64,000 nucleotides of DNA from assembly GCA_018136815.1 (NCBI GenBank), contig CM030936.1, positions 6,508,005 to 6,572,004 on the forward strand, written 5' to 3'. Under the pieces are notes generated by a model. The model had not been told where the DNA came from, ran no database searches, and was given only the letters and a program-made list of their open reading frames with translations. The DNA is from Isochrysis galbana. Taxonomy: Eukaryota > Haptophyta > Isochrysidales > Isochrysidaceae. Below are positions 18,842 to 31,060 of this stretch, piece after piece. The translations under genes were made by a program, and so were the position numbers. Within the stretch, counting starts at the first letter, position 1, and every line of letters begins with the position of its first letter.

Positions 18842-19277
18842 GTGGGCAGTTGGCTTTGACGTAAGTTTTGTTTTGTAAGGGCCCAAATTTTGTTGTCAAA
18901 ATTTGAGGGTTGGGCACCTAAATTTTGATCAAAATTTTGACGCTTTCGAATATTTTGTCCTACTATAACCCTATAACACTCTCCCTCGCACCTTCGACGA
19001 CGACTGCGTCGTGGACCACGTCGTGCCAAACCTTCAGGCTAGGGAGGAAAGATGTTATGGGGCGTGAGCTGGGGGACGAGGCGGGGGCGTGAGCCGGCGC
19101 CCTGCTGCGCCCCTCTCTCTCCTCGCGTGTCGCATCTTCCAATCTCCGCGCGGCCCCCCAAGTTTTGTTTCTTTCCAAGTGAAAGGCCCCAAATTTTGGT
19201 CAAAAATTTCGATTTCGATTGACCACCCAAATTTGACAAAAAAAATTACAAAACTTACGTCAACCCCAAGTGGGCAG
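18842..19277 (+). mobile_element. MITE-like element, 420 bp, with 8-bp target duplication
   Basis: The element 18850-19269 has imperfect terminal inverted repeats: left TTGGCTTTGACGTAAGTTTTG, right reverse complement TTGGGGTTGACGTAAGTTTTG. GTGGGCAG flanks it at 18842-18849 and 19270-19277. An 8-bp duplication points to the hAT superfamily. Subterminal regions are built of repeated CAAATTTTG/CAAAATTT motifs in opposite orientations. No transposase is encoded, so it is non-autonomous. Confidence 0.85.
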
Positions 19278-20795
19278 CTAGCAGGAGAGATAGGCGGGGG
19301 AAGGGAGCGGGCTGGCGCGCCTCTGCGCTTGTTCGCGGGGGCTCGTTCCCGCTCCGGAGCGGTGGCGATGTAGGGGGGTGTGCCCACCACTCACGGGGAG
19401 TTTTCTTTTTTTGTTCAAGTGAAAACCGACATTGAAGGTGGCGGTCGTCGCTGCCGGCTTGCTCCAGAACCTGCCGGTGGTGCGGCGGCGCACCACCCTG
19501 GTCAGATGCCGCGATCAGCAGGTGCGGAGCCTCCCCATACGACCCCAGCACACCGCCGCGCGCGATCCACCGCCCGGCCGCGCCGCCCACAGCCTCCACA
19601 GCACCGCCTCGCACTCACGCTCGCACACGCTCACGAGGGGGTGGGTGGGAGCGATGCACAGCGGCGGCGCGCGAATTTTCTGGGTGCACGGGTGGGTATA
19701 CACAAAGGCTACCGGCTTCGGGTAACTCAATAGCCAAGGTTTGGGATAAAATAATATGGTATGGGTATGCTCATGCTCTCACCTAGCAAAGTCCGTCCTA
19801 GTTTCTAGGACTGGTCCTAGAAAGCTGGGTACCTTTATCCGTATGTGTACTGTGTACATTCTGAAAAGGTACATAGAAGAAGCAAATGATAACTTAGAGA
19901 ACAATCATATATACATGACATATGTACACATACTGTATAATAGATACATACATGCTGTGGCATGTGGCATGTGCACTTTTCACCATCACTCACCACTCTC
20001 GCTGTCACTCGCAAGTAGGTCAGCCAGGCGTCCCGGGGTACGCTCCAACTCCAGTGCACTGTCCGCGCTCACATTGCCATTCTCCTCACTTACCCGCTCC
20101 ATCCTCAACACGGGACATTGGCTCCACAAACACCCACCATTTGGCTGCGGGGTTGGCCCGCGCACTCGACTTTTGTCTCCGCAAGAAATAAGAAACCCCC
20201 ACCCCACCCCGCCCCTAAGAAACCTCAAGTTCACCGCGCGCGCGCAGCGCGCAGCCCTCTGTTCCGGACATAGGAGTCTCCTAGAAACACGGTGAAAAAC
20301 GAAAAACACTGTTTTTGACATCTGTAGAGACACACTGTTCCTGAGTTTAACACCTAGGCTTTAGAAGCTTTTGAGTCCTGTTTTCTTAATGGTGCACCCA
20401 TACTGTATACCAATACCAATTCTAGCTCGGTCACTCACTATCTCACTATCTCACTATGGACTATGGGGGTGCGGAGGGCACCCGCTACTATGGGTGAATA
20501 AAGGGCTAAATAAGCTCCCTATGGCTACCGATAGGATGGATCAGCAAAACAAAATGGGGGTTCTCCGGCGAAATTTTCGAAAAATACCGAATTTCAGGCC
20601 ATCGAAGGCGGTGCGCGAAATACAGCCGGGCCCCCCTCCGGTATATGTTCTGTGAGGCCCCCCACTGTTCTTCCCATCTAGGCTTGTGCTTGTGTTGCGT
20701 GTTGCGGGGGTGGTTCATGAGCCGCCACAATCGTGAATGTGAATGTGAATAGCGAAAGGTACTGAGCCGTTAGACAAAAATAGTGCCGATCGCCG
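19278..20795. other. Intergenic, no gene recognised
   Basis: Moderate GC with an AT-rich middle (19830-19960). Bases 20275-20345 contain AGAAACACGGTGAAAAACG and related AAACAC/TGTTTTT motifs that resemble the hAT-like MITE ends at 39.6 and 45.8 kb, but no clean boundaries were found. Short ORFs show no conserved features. Confidence 0.35.
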
Positions 20796-20807
20796 AGAGT
20801 CCAACGG

Positions 20808-21070
<263 letters not shown>

Positions 21071-21074
21071 GAAC

Positions 21075-21444
21075 GGGCGGCGCACCCTGTGCAACGGCCG
21101 TTTCTCCCGAGATCGGCAAATACGTGCTCAGAGAGAGAGAGAGAAGAAAAGCTCAGGTTGACGGGAAGAGAGCCGACGGTCGCAGGACCAGTACTCCGAA
21201 TGAAGAAGAATGTCACTTCACGAGTTGACAGAATCACTGGAAGGAGAAGATAACAAATCAATGAGTATAGAAGAGTCTTAGGGGTGGTTCGAGAGGAGAG
21301 TGGGCCTCCTGCTGCGGTGAGAAAAAGAGACGGGGGGAGAGAGAAAAAGAGAAAGAAAGAGAGAGCGGAAAACAAAGGTAGAAAGAGATTTAGAGGGGAG
21401 CGGGGGAGGAAGAGAGGGAGGGAGGGAGGGAGAGAGAGAGAAGC
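21075..21444. promoter_or_regulatory. Purine-rich 5' flank of the TTC12-like gene
   Basis: After the GA array comes a short unique stretch (about 21080-21290), then GAGAGA/GGGAGG-rich leader right up to the ATG at 21445. A long purine-rich leader or promoter is likely; no TATA box was seen. Confidence 0.35.
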
Positions 21445-24400
21445 ATGGCCACGATGCTCGACTCTCCTGGCGACGACGAGGAGTTCGCCGAGTTCATGGC
21501 TCGCGTGGACGAGGTGTCAGCGACAATCTCTGGCCTGAAGGACGGGACCGTCGACGCGCACGCTCTCCTCGCCGCCGACGCTGAGAGAGACGCCGCAGAA
21601 GCTCAGAGAAAGACGAAGAAGGCGGCTGCGGCCGAGGCAGCGAGGAGAAAAGCGGAGGAGTTGAGGCTTGCCGCCGAGCGGAGGGAGCGGCTGAGGGAGG
21701 AGAAACGGGACGAGCTAGAGGTACATTCTAAACGCTTGGTCTTCATGGGAACAAGGGGCAAGTGCTTTGTCGCGGTTAAGGAGAGTGTGTAGGGAGAGAC
21801 AGGGAGTGGGGGGGGGGGGGGAGAGGGAGGGAAAGAGGGAAGGGGGGGGGGGGGAGCGGCGCGGAGCTTTGTTTGAGAATTTGAGGGGTGCGAAGGGAAG
21901 CCGAGGTGAAAGAGCTCAAGCCGGAGAGAGAGCTGAGGGAGGCAAACGAGGGGCCTGAGGGAGAGGGAAAGTGAGCGGATGCCTGCTCCATGCCATGGGG
22001 CACGCTCGGCCGCAGCCACATTGGGTGAGATGGGCGGTAGGCGGAGAGCGAACAGCGCTGACGGCCCAGCAGGGAGATGCGCAGGGGGAGGGTGCGTGGG
22101 GGGGGGGGGGGGGGGGGGTCAGCGCGGTGGGTCAGCACGTGCACAAGCCACGCCTGTCGTGCTGTTGGTAATGCCACCATCCTGTGGGTGACCCTCATAT
22201 GACACAGGCGCTCAAGCAGGACTACTACTTGCGTAAGGCTAAACGCGAGCGGTGGGAGGCATATCGGGCGGAGCAGCAGGCAAGGGCGGCGAGTGGCAAG
22301 TGTTTTACCGACTACTATCGCGGCTGGGACCTTTTTGAGGAGGATCCGGATGAGGACCTCTTCTCAGGTGACAATCCGGCCGCCGTACAAGATCAGGCTG
22401 CCTTCGACGCAATGGCCAAGGACGTAGAGGAACGCACGGCAAAGCGAAAGGCTGAGGTCGCCGCCGCCGCCAAGGAGAAGGAGCACGGCAACGCCGCCTT
22501 CAAAGCATGCCAGTACGGCGAGGCCCTCGCGGCATACACGCGTGCAATAGAGCACCATCGCGGGGACAAGAGCATCTATACAAATCGCGCGCTCACTCAT
22601 ATCAAGCTGCGCAACTTCCTCTCGGCAGTGGAGGTGTGGTTGAGCGGCGAGCGCACGCAGCGCTGACTCAAGCTGAGATGGAGCTGAGATGGAGCTAAGC
22701 TTAAATTTCGAGCTGAGATGGAGCTAGATGCGTGCGATAAACATTGTTGCCGTCCGGCACGCCACGATTTGTCGTGTAACCATTTGTCCCGGCTGCGCCG
22801 CCCCTCCAAATCAGGACGCATCTCGTGCCATCGAGATCTCCACCTTCCTTGACGAAGATGCTGCCCGCCGCCCGCCTCCACCAACCTTGCTCAAAGCGTA
22901 CGTCCGACGTGCGACTGCGCGCACGGAGCTCGGCCAGTACACCGAGGCCGAGTCGGACCTGCGGATTGCAGGCGAGATGGCGCCCGAGAAAGAGCGTGTC
23001 GAGGTGCTCAAGCAGGTATGGAGAGCCTGCCACATTGCTGAGCTATGGCGTAGAGGCAGCGTCCCTGTGCAATAAAGATGAAGCGGCCTTGCAAGGACGC
23101 CTTTGTTAATTTACCCATCCCAACACGTACTGCACTTGTTAGCTGGCAGCGCTCCGCGCCGAGGCCGAAGCTTCACGTCGCGAGGCGGAGGTTTCGAACG
23201 ACCTTGCCGCAGATCTGGCCGCAGTGAGTATTGGTGCGGAAGGGGCTGCCGTAGGCAAAGTGGACCCCGCCCGCGTGCGAGATATTCTTGAGGCCCTACA
23301 GAAGGCAGCCTCTCCGGCGGACAACACTTCGGCGGAGGAGAAAGATCAGCTCCTCAACGAGCTCAAAGCACTGCTTGCCTCGCCCAAATGCCGGCTGTGC
23401 CTTCGGCAGGCGGGTGGCATCGCTCTTCTTGTCAAAATGCTCTCGGCACGGCCGGTAGAGGCGGCTGGACTGTTGCTGCAGGTGTGCATGGAGCGGCGTG
23501 CTCAGCTCGAATTTTACGAGAGTGGCGGCACGACGGCAGTGTTACGCTACCTCAAGTTGTCCATCTTGCCTGAGCAAGAGGGACGACAGGGTCCGAACGA
23601 GATGCGATCGCCTGCCACGCAAGCTGCAGGTCCACGTCGTATTCAGATTGAGGAGGTGGGCAGCGACGATGAGGAGCTGAGTGGCGAAGCGCAGGCTGGT
23701 CCAGCGAGGCCATTTGTGGGAGCGCCGGCAGGCGTGATGCCGCACGGCGCCAAGGCAGTGGCGGCCCAGCTCTCACTTTTAGCGACCGCATGCCGCCACG
23801 CGCGCGTGCTCGAGGCAGTGCAGCGCGCGGCAGCCTCTGAGGACAGTTACAACCGGCTGGTGTGTTTGCTTGGCGTAGAGAGCCCACCGATTGGTGAGGC
23901 ACGGGCCCAGCTTGATGAGGCCCATGCAGCTGCCGCTAACATCCTAGGCCAGCTAGCATGCGGGGTGAAGTCTAAGGCGCTCCTTGGCCTGGCCCCGTCT
24001 CTCTCCAAGGCCGTGGTTGGACGGATGGCCTCTCCTACTGCGCCTATTGACGTGCGCTTCGCGTGCGCCACAGCCATCGGGAATTTGTCTACGTCAGCTG
24101 CCTTCCGGACCGAGCTCATCAAGGCGGGTGCCACCACATCGCTGCTTGTGCTTGTTCGCCATGTCGGGGCACATGCTGGGAAACCGCAAGGGCTAGGACT
24201 AGCGGAAGCCCTACTGCCCAACACGTTGGCGGGCCTGAATAATCTCTCGCTCATCGCTGATGGCATGGCTACAATCTCGGTGCCCGAAATGGGGCCGCTG
24301 CTAGTGCCATGGCTGGTGGAGCCCTCAGCCTCGCGCCTACTCCTCCGTCGCGTGCTCGCTGTGTTGGCGAAGGGCGCCAACCGATGCTCAGAGATCGTGA

Positions 24401-24996
24401 CGCACATCCTGGACGAGAAGAAGGTTGTGGTAGTTTTGACGAAGCTCGTTGAGGCCGAACTTGCCCGCTCCGAAACGCCATCGCAAATGGACCCGTCGGC
24501 TAAGTCAAGAGGAAACGAGCAAGATTGTGGCGGGACTGAAGTCGCCTCAGATGAGGCTAGCGACGAGACTGACGCCGAAATTCTTGAGAATGGAGGCGGC
24601 GGCGGCCTTCTCGGTGATTGTGTGCGCACCCTCACTTCTTGTGCGCGCAATCCGGCCGGTCCGCCCGCGATGTGCGACACGGGCGCGCTCCCGCTACTAG
24701 CCAAGGTGTTGCGAACTCCGGGACATTCGAGCTCGCACGGCAACGCCGCGCTCGCCATTGCAGAATGCGCGAACGAGCCGCGCTGCCTTACCGTACTTGC
24801 TGTACAGCCACTTGTGCCGCCACTGCTCGACATGGCGCACCGCGGAGAGGGGCAGGCGATGAAGAATGCAGCTATTGCGCTGGCACGGCTTGCGAAGAAC
24901 GAGCATTGCTTGAAGGCAATTCGTGACGGGCATGGCATTGAAATCCTCGCACGGGCAATGAAGGGTGATGTGGCGAAAACCATGGCCGGACGGTGA
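21445..24996 (+). CDS. TTC12: TTC12-like TPR/armadillo protein, four exons (ciliary dynein assembly)
   Basis: Exons 21445-21720, 22208-22633, 22815-23015 and 23143-24996, all with GT-AG introns in phase 0, give 918 residues. The N-terminus (EEFAEFMARVDEVSATISGL) matches the start of TTC12. A charged helix then leads into FDAMAKDVEERTAKRKAEV and a TPR unit (KEHGNAAFKACQYGEALAAY, then IYTNRALTHIKLRNFLSAVE). A second TPR-like unit (LKAYVRRATARTELGQYTEA) is in exon 3. Exon 4 is armadillo-like helical repeats (GGIALLVKMLSARPVEAAGL; ATAIGNLSTSAAFRTELIKA; ALAIAECANEPRCLTVLAVQ) with an acidic insertion. This domain order is that of TTC12, a cytoplasmic factor for preassembly of inner dynein arms in animals and protists. 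UNC45-type chaperones have a similar order, but the N-terminal match favours TTC12. It implies a flagellated life stage. Confidence 0.85.
21721..22207 (+). other. Intron 1 of the TTC12-like gene, with poly-G tracts
   Basis: 487 nt, GT-AG (GAG/GTACAT ... GACACAG/GCG). Contains G runs at about 21810-21820, 21842-21855 and 22098-22118. It is much longer than introns 2 (181 nt) and 3 (127 nt). Confidence 0.85.
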
Positions 24997-27105
24997 GATA
25001 CAGTGGATTCAGCTAGGAGGGCAAGCATGTAGCTCATAATGCTCCCAGAATGATAGCTGTCGTTATTATGAATGGGGACGACTTTGGTCTCATAACTGCA
25101 CTACGAACCTTAGGTCGACTCAACAGCGAAAGGTCCAGTGGGGTGTTGCTCGGCCTCATGCGTGCACGGTCCCATCATCTCGCAACGTTTGTTCATGTGC
25201 GGCACGTGTAAAGTGTCACGACAATCATGCATGAGACAAACATAACCTTTGTCACATCTTCCCGGTAGTACGATTTGAGTGAAGGCGGTGTGCCTCGCTT
25301 TGGAGGTGGATGGTAGCCTTCTTCCGCTTTCACCCGCCCGTGCTCGGTGCTGTTGGAGTATTTCTCATTCCTCACATCAAGGATGCCACCACTTAACACC
25401 TAGCACGGAACAGGAGGCTAGGCAGCCTCAACGCGGAGGCTCGTCAGCCACGTTGGACGGCCACGCCGGTGAGCTGATACTAGTTCTCGATGCCGAGTTC
25501 GAGAGAGGGCAAATCCTGCGAGGGGCGGGTCGGGATGGTCGGGGGGTGCGGCGGCCTCTGGTAGCCAGGGTAGCCGCGTACGCGCGCTGTGAGGAGCTGG
25601 GTGGGCTGCGCGGGCAATGATGCCACAGGGTCAGGGGGTGGTCGGACTGTCGGCAGCCCGACACGGCGCTGCATCGGGCGGGAATCAAATGCCGAATGTA
25701 GCTTAGATATAAACGGATAAAGGTACCTCGCTTTTAAGGACGAGTCCTTAAAGTAAGGACAAACTTCGCTAGGTGAGAGCGCGAGCACAAAGTGCTTGTT
25801 TTGCCTAAACCTTGGCTTGTTGGTTACCTCATGTATATCCTCTTTTAATGTTCCCAGGGCACTAAGGCACCATTCCCTCAGCAATACCAAGTTTTGTGAC
25901 ATACTTCACTGGGCGTCGGGTCAAATCACAGTTTGTCCTTGAAATGAAAGAGGTGGCTGATACCCCCATTGGAAAGCTCTTCCACCCATGGTTCCCAGGA
26001 GATGAAATGTTGCTTTGATTGCCCTCTTTGAGACCTTAAGTGACGACGAAGCGTGATTTTGCCATCCAACGGCCCAATTTGTCAACATATTACGGCTCAA
26101 AAGGGCTAAAAAAAAACTCCTCCCGCGTGAGCGAATCGTCCGAGTGCAGCACCGCATGCTGAATGTGCAGCAAAAGTGAACGAAGACAAGCTCTGCAGAG
26201 TTGGTCATGGGGAGAGCTTAGGTTGAATGGGAGGTAATGATGATTTGCTTCAGGGGGTGGGATGTCTCAAAAGCTCACTCTAAGGCACATCAAAGGCATT
26301 GAAGGCCAGAGTGGGTGGGACTGGTTTCAATCTCCCGCAACTAGGGGCGACCCGGGAAGCGGAGTGGCGGTAGCTATCAGCAGAGACAGAAGCGACGTAA
26401 AACGAGCCTCAGCCGGAGATCATAAACCACATTTTATGATCTCGGAACGGGCGCAAAGTGCACAATGGCATCGACAATGTCAAGAAGTGGGAAACACCGT
26501 CCATTCGCTAATCTGGGTACTAGAAAGCACCAGCTGCAAGACTTCAATCAACTACAGCAAGCCCAGGCCGACACAACCACCTACAACCGACTTACTACCG
26601 CCGCCATGCTAGCTAGCTACGTTCTACGTTCCCGCTGCGCCGGAGCCGCCGCACACCACCACGAAAGCGAACGCGCTGGGGCACTAGGAGCGTGCGGAGC
26701 GCCGGCGCTTCTCCGATCCTTGCTCGCGGCTGCCGCGTCCACAGTGATAAAAAAAGGGGTTCCGCCAGCCACCGCTCCCTGCTCGCCCGCCTTTCGGCTC
26801 CCTCGAGCTCCGAAATCGTTCTCTTCGGCTCCGCTGTCGCTCCTCCCAAAAAGAGAAGGCCGGAATCGACGGCGGAATTAGGTAAACGGCCCGCCAGTAT
26901 TACTAGGCGAGCGATGCCCAGCACTTGCACTTCCGGTAAGCAGATAGGTTTGGAAACTCCTCATAAAAGGGCGTGAGAAATATAAGTTCGTCGTTTTTTT
27001 TCCGCGTCGGGTGAGCCCCCCCGTTGCCACGAATTCCCCTCCCGCATGCGTGCTCCCGTCGCCTCGCTCCGTCGCCCAGTAATCATAGTATCAAGAGTAT
27101 AATAT
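24997..27105. other. Long stretch without a supported gene
   Basis: Short ORFs on both strands show no recognisable domains. Bases 26735-26870 (GTGATAAAAAAAGGGGTTCCGCCAGCCACCG and onward) are related to 38830-38950, so part is a diverged dispersed repeat. Bases 25555-25585 share TAGCCAGGGTAGCCGCGT with 50719-50739. Confidence 0.4.
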
Positions 27106-28015
27106 ATTTTACTTCGACGTCAACTAAGTTTATACTTAGTTCGCCCATGGGGGGGCACGAGCCCCCCTCTCTCTCCACTCCTCCCCTGCCATGGGGGAGG
27201 ATCCACCCACTCTCCTGGCACGCCTGATGGCTTGCCAGGAGCACACAGCCCTGCTGACCTATTCCTCTCCTCACAGGCCCGCCTGACTCGCCCGCCCTGG
27301 CCCGTCGTGGCCTGCCCATTCCTCTGACCAGCCCCTCCTCCCCCTGGGCCCCCCTGTTCAGGACCCCCCAGCCAGCTCCAGTCGACCCGCAGGGGCTCGG
27401 AGCGCCAGCGAGGGAGAGGCAGGAGGGGCCAGGGCCATGCCCCAGCCTCACCTGCCCCCTGAGCTGTGCTCCCAGGCCCTGCAGGCCATCTGGGGACCTG
27501 AGCGAGGGGCCGCAGGCGCGCGCCATGGGCCCCCGCCGCAGGGAAGAGAGGAGGAAAAGGAAAGAGGGAGGGGAGGGGGGAGCGGCAGCTCTCCCCTCCG
27601 GCAGTGACGTGTCTTCTCGCCCCGTTTGGGTAAGAGAAGACGGGGGCGCCAGAGCCAGGAGGGAAGGGCCGCGGCTCGCCGCGGCCACTCGCACTAGCGA
27701 GGGAGATTAGCGCTTCTGGGCCCCTATCTCACGAATGCCCCCCCCCCCCCCCGCGTTGCTTTTACCCGAAAGGGGTTTTCCCCCAGCGTGGACTCGAGGA
27801 GAGGACGCGCTGGGGTGCGCGGGGTCGGTGCGTGCACTGGGGGGAGGACAAATATCGAGGGGAGGGGGCAGTGCCCCCACCCCCCGGTAGCACTCGGACA
27901 CCTGGCTCGTCAGGCATGGCGGGATTCCGGGACGGAAAAGTTGTGTCCAATTAGCTAGTGGGGTTGGCTAGGATATAACATTGATTATTTTATTTATTTA
28001 TTTTACTTCGACGTC
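27106..28015 (+). mobile_element. GC-rich retroposon family E, copy E1, with 16-bp target duplication
   Basis: The element (27122-27999, 878 bp) is flanked by ATTTTACTTCGACGTC at 27106-27121 and 28000-28015. It starts with the perfect hairpin AACTAAGT-TTAT-ACTTAGTT and ends in TTGATTATTTTATTTATTT, a T-rich tail. It contains a poly-C tract (27737-27752) beside TTTTACCCGAAAGGGGTTTT. No open frame with protein-like features was found. A nearly identical copy in reverse orientation is E2 (43673-44543). Confidence 0.93.
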
Positions 28016-28059
28016 GAAGTTCACCAAAAGACTCAACGTGGTGCCCGGCCGGTTCCTCG

Positions 28060-28250
28060 CCAATGTGCCTCTCGCTCGATGTCGCTCTCGCCGCCGTCCT
28101 CGCCCTCGCCCAAGCCCGCCTTCCTCTGCTGACGGGCTTCAGCCTGTCAGCACCTCCGAAGTCGTCTCCCTCGCCGCGCCTGCCGCCGGCCTTGCTCCTT
28201 CCTCATTGCCCTCAGGCCCTATGGGCCATCCCAATTCGTCAGGGGGGCGA
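28060..28250 (+). mobile_element. Gag-like N-terminal module, family II (copy 2)
   Basis: Codons around MSLSPPSSPSPKPA are followed, with a small deletion and frame change, by the LTGFS.SAPPKSS region and SSLPSGPMGHPNSSG-like codons. It matches the modules at 14.5, 38.1 and 38.5 kb. It lies directly after retroposon E1 and before repeat G. Confidence 0.6.
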
Positions 28251-28400
28251 ATCGCACCATTTCTCGGCGAAGATTTTCGTAGCGTCAGGTAGCCCCCCCC
28301 GGGAGGTTTTTCATTGGGCATCGCCCCACGGTCAAAAAATGCAGCCCAACCCTTACTAGTGCCTTAAAAAAGCCCCTGTTTGCGACCGCCCTATCAACCC
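28251..28400 (+). repeat. Dispersed repeat G, copy 1
   Basis: From TTTCTCGGCGAAGATTTTCGT through CCACGGTCAAAAAATGCAGCCCAA to CCCCTGTTTGCGACCGCCCTAT. Matches 54755-54910 over its whole length. The 3' block TGTTTGACCGCCCTA also ends otherwise different sequences at 31058 and 40239. Confidence 0.75.
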
Positions 28401-28843
28401 ATCGCATAGAGATAACAACTGGTGCGCGCCTGTGTGTGCACGCCGTGGACATTGGACACGATTCCTTGATGGGAAGGCTTTTGCAAACTTTGGGCTGCCA
28501 GACCTAACCGTGAAACTGAGAGTAAGATTGGACCCCAAGGTAACCCCCAGGGTAACAGAAGTTGTCATATGAATGATTAGAAGCAAGGGCGAAACTAGCA
28601 CTTTGCCTCCACATACGCGCCGCGCACCTGCACACGGCTGCGAGTCGCGTCTGGCCCTCCGCGCCTGAGAATGACTCGCGCGCTGCGACGCAGCATACGG
28701 CCGCGGGGCGCGAATGCATTCAGGGCGTGCCGGCGAAGCGGTCAATGTCCACATGGTGTGCGGGTGCTGCGATCCTAGGACGGACTGCCGACGAGGTGTC
28801 CAGCCACACGCGCGTGCATCCGCCACCCGACGCTGCCAGCACA
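28401..28843. other. 3' flank of the TAF8-like gene
   Basis: No gene supported. The long reverse frame here is arginine/alanine-rich without recognisable features. Confidence 0.35.
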
Positions 28844-30219
28844 TCAAGCTGCGGGCCCGTCAGCGTTGTTGACCACCTCCTCATTTCCCGCCTCCTCTAA
28901 CCCACGCACATGCTGCCGCTGCAAGATGTCGCTCTGTCTGCTGGACATGGCCCACGCCTCGCCCTGGGTCGTGGATAGCTCACGCTCGTACGCGTGCTTG
29001 AACGGAAGGGCGGTGATCGAGGCTACGACGTCGCTTTTGGCGGTCAGGGCTGGCAGAGGCGCACCGACAGCAGGTGGGGGCAGCACGTTGGTGGGCGGTG
29101 GGCGGCGCTGCGCCGACGGTGTTAGCGGCCTGTGCATCTGCAGCATCTTGACGCCTGCGCCGCGTCTCAACCTTCCGAGGTGCTTCCGGATGGCGGCGCT
29201 CTCGCGCCGGCGCGGCACAGCGCACGGCGTAAAGGTATACGTGTGGATGCTAGGGTAGGCGGGAAGGAAGTCGGGCACGTGAAGCGGCCGTGCCTCCTGC
29301 GAGCTCGTGCAGAACCAGTTCACCGCACATGCGCTGTCCGCGGCGGAGGGCGATGGCGGTGTTAGCGGGTGCGCTCCCGCTGCTGCCTCCGTCTCTGCGG
29401 CTGCGAATGTGGTAAGCTCTTGGAGTAAACGGGGATGGTGTTCGGCTAGGCTTGCCACAAGGTCCAGCACATTCACCTGCGGCAGGTCGACGATGTGCAT
29501 CAGCCTTGGCTTGCGTGGATGGAGATGAACTAGTGCAGGTGGCCATGACTGCGTTAGAAAAGATGGTGAAGGGGGAGGGAGGACGGCAGGAACAGGAGGG
29601 GGCGGGGGGCTGCAGGATGTAAATGGCCATGACAATGACGGAAAATGCGAGGGGCGGTGGGAGTGGACGCATCCCAAGAGCAAAAGAAAGAGGGTCAAGA
29701 AGGCGAGAGCAATGGTAGAGAGCTAGAGTAGGGGGCAGAGCATGCAGTTGAATAGAGTACCGTGTGGTCAGGGCGCCGGGGGGGGGGGGGGGGGGGGGGG
29801 GGGGCTAGATGCTGGAAGAGGAAATCGGAAGGAAAGTGAGGAGGCGGATCGTGGAGGCGGAGGAGAGGGAGAGAACCGCTGTGTGGGAGGGTTAGGAAGC
29901 TATTCCAAACAGGAAGCGCAAGCAAAGAGTTTGGAGAGAGGCGAGGGGAAGAAACGGGAGGGATCGCGCGGGGGGATGGGGGGGGGAGAGGATGGCGGAA
30001 GGATGGGTTGTAGGACGGTCTGCCTCGGCTCACCTGCGTTCTGCCCGCGTGGTGTGCTTGCCGGACAGAGAGCAGGCCGAGAGTCCGTAGGAAACAGACG
30101 GTGGCTTCAAGGAGGACAGCCTCGACAGAGGAGGTGTAGGCTTGAACGGGTGTGGAGAGGGTGAGGGAGGCGATGGATGCGCGGAGATGCGCTTGGGCGG
30201 CATTGGGGGTGGGTGGCAT
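28844..30219 (-). CDS. TAF8: TAF8-like subunit of general transcription factor TFIID, two exons
   Basis: Exon 1 (30219-30034, 62 codons) and exon 2 (29476-28844) are joined by a 557-nt GT-AG intron (CAG/GTGAGC ... CCGCAG) to give 272 residues. The N-terminus resembles a histone fold of the Bromo-TP type (VLLEATVCFLRTLGLLSVRQ, AGRTQ, then after the junction VNVLDLVASLAEHH), with the conserved AGRT.. / ..VLDL pattern across the splice. Residues about 125-140 read VPDFLPAYPSIHTYTFTP, the TAF8 C-terminal domain signature (LP.FP..HTY..TP). TAF8 pairs with TAF10 in TFIID and contributes to RNA polymerase II promoter recognition. The intron holds a G run (29780-29804) and purine-rich sequence. Confidence 0.87.
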
Positions 30220-31000
30220 GACGAAGATGGCTGGAGGAGGGGGGGGGGGAGAGAGAGAGAGAGAGAGAAGAATGACCAGGCAAAGAGAGAGAGAGTAGTG
30301 GAAGGAGAGATGCGAGAAAACGTGAGAGGGAAGAGATCGACGAGGCGGCGCGGGGATGGGGAGAGGGGAAGGAAGAAGCAGGAGACGAGAGAGAGAGAGA
30401 GAGAGAGGGAGAAGCAGGAAGAGGAAGCAGAGTAGAGGATAAGAGAAGAGAGAAGAAAACTCAAAAGAAATGAAGAGAGAAGAGAGAGAGGGAGTGCGTG
30501 TGTGAATATGTGTGAGTGAGAGTAAGTGAGAGAGAGAGGGGGAGGGAGGGAGGGAGGGAGAGAGGGAGAGGGAGAGGGAGAGGGAGAGGGAGAAGAGGGA
30601 GATACAAGTAAGTGGTAAAAATAATACGCGCGTTCCCTTTTTTAGGGGGGGTGAGTATGTAGTTGACGGGTGTTCATTGTCGCGCGCCTTGAGTTGGGTG
30701 TGTTCGCGGCACAGCCGCGAGGTGTTGAGCGCCGCGTGTACGTGGCGCGAGGAAAATTGTCAGTGTTTTCCACAGTGTTCACTTTGGGGGTCAAGGGAGT
30801 AGTAGGTAGTTGACTGTGTTCAAACGGTCAAAAAGTTTGAGTTGCGTTCGCGTTCGACTATTTTTTGTACCACCTACTTGTAGAGAGAGAGAGAGAGATG
30901 AGATGAGAGAGAGAGAGAGAGAGGGAGAGAGCTTGCAAGATTCTGCGTAATATACATTTCCAGTATAATCCCCTAAAAATCGCGTGATAAAACCTCAATC
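30220..31000. repeat. GA-rich and (GGGAGA)n flank of the TAF8-like gene
   Basis: GA and GGGAGG arrays at 30250-30270, 30385-30410, 30480-30600 and 30885-30935. No credible coding sequence; this is probably promoter-side low-complexity DNA. Confidence 0.7.
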
Positions 31001-31060
31001 TTGACCTAGTGAATTTTCACCCTTAGAAGTTAAAAGGCGTGTTTGACCGCCCTAGGGCCT
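31001..31060 (+). repeat. TGTTTGACCGCCCTA-ended repeat, copy 2
   Basis: TTTTCACCCTTAGAAGTTAAAAG followed by GTGTTTGACCGCCCTA. The same two blocks end the sequence at 40190-40240. Confidence 0.7.

Noticed and set aside
23847-25037. 396-codon minus-strand ORF
   Set aside because: Antisense to exon 4 of the TTC12-like gene; the plus strand has armadillo repeats and consistent splicing.
27083-27694. ORFs within retroposon E (also 43970-44326)
   Set aside because: The same frame is present in E1 and E2 only because the copies are nearly identical. Composition is that of GC-rich non-coding DNA and no domain is seen.
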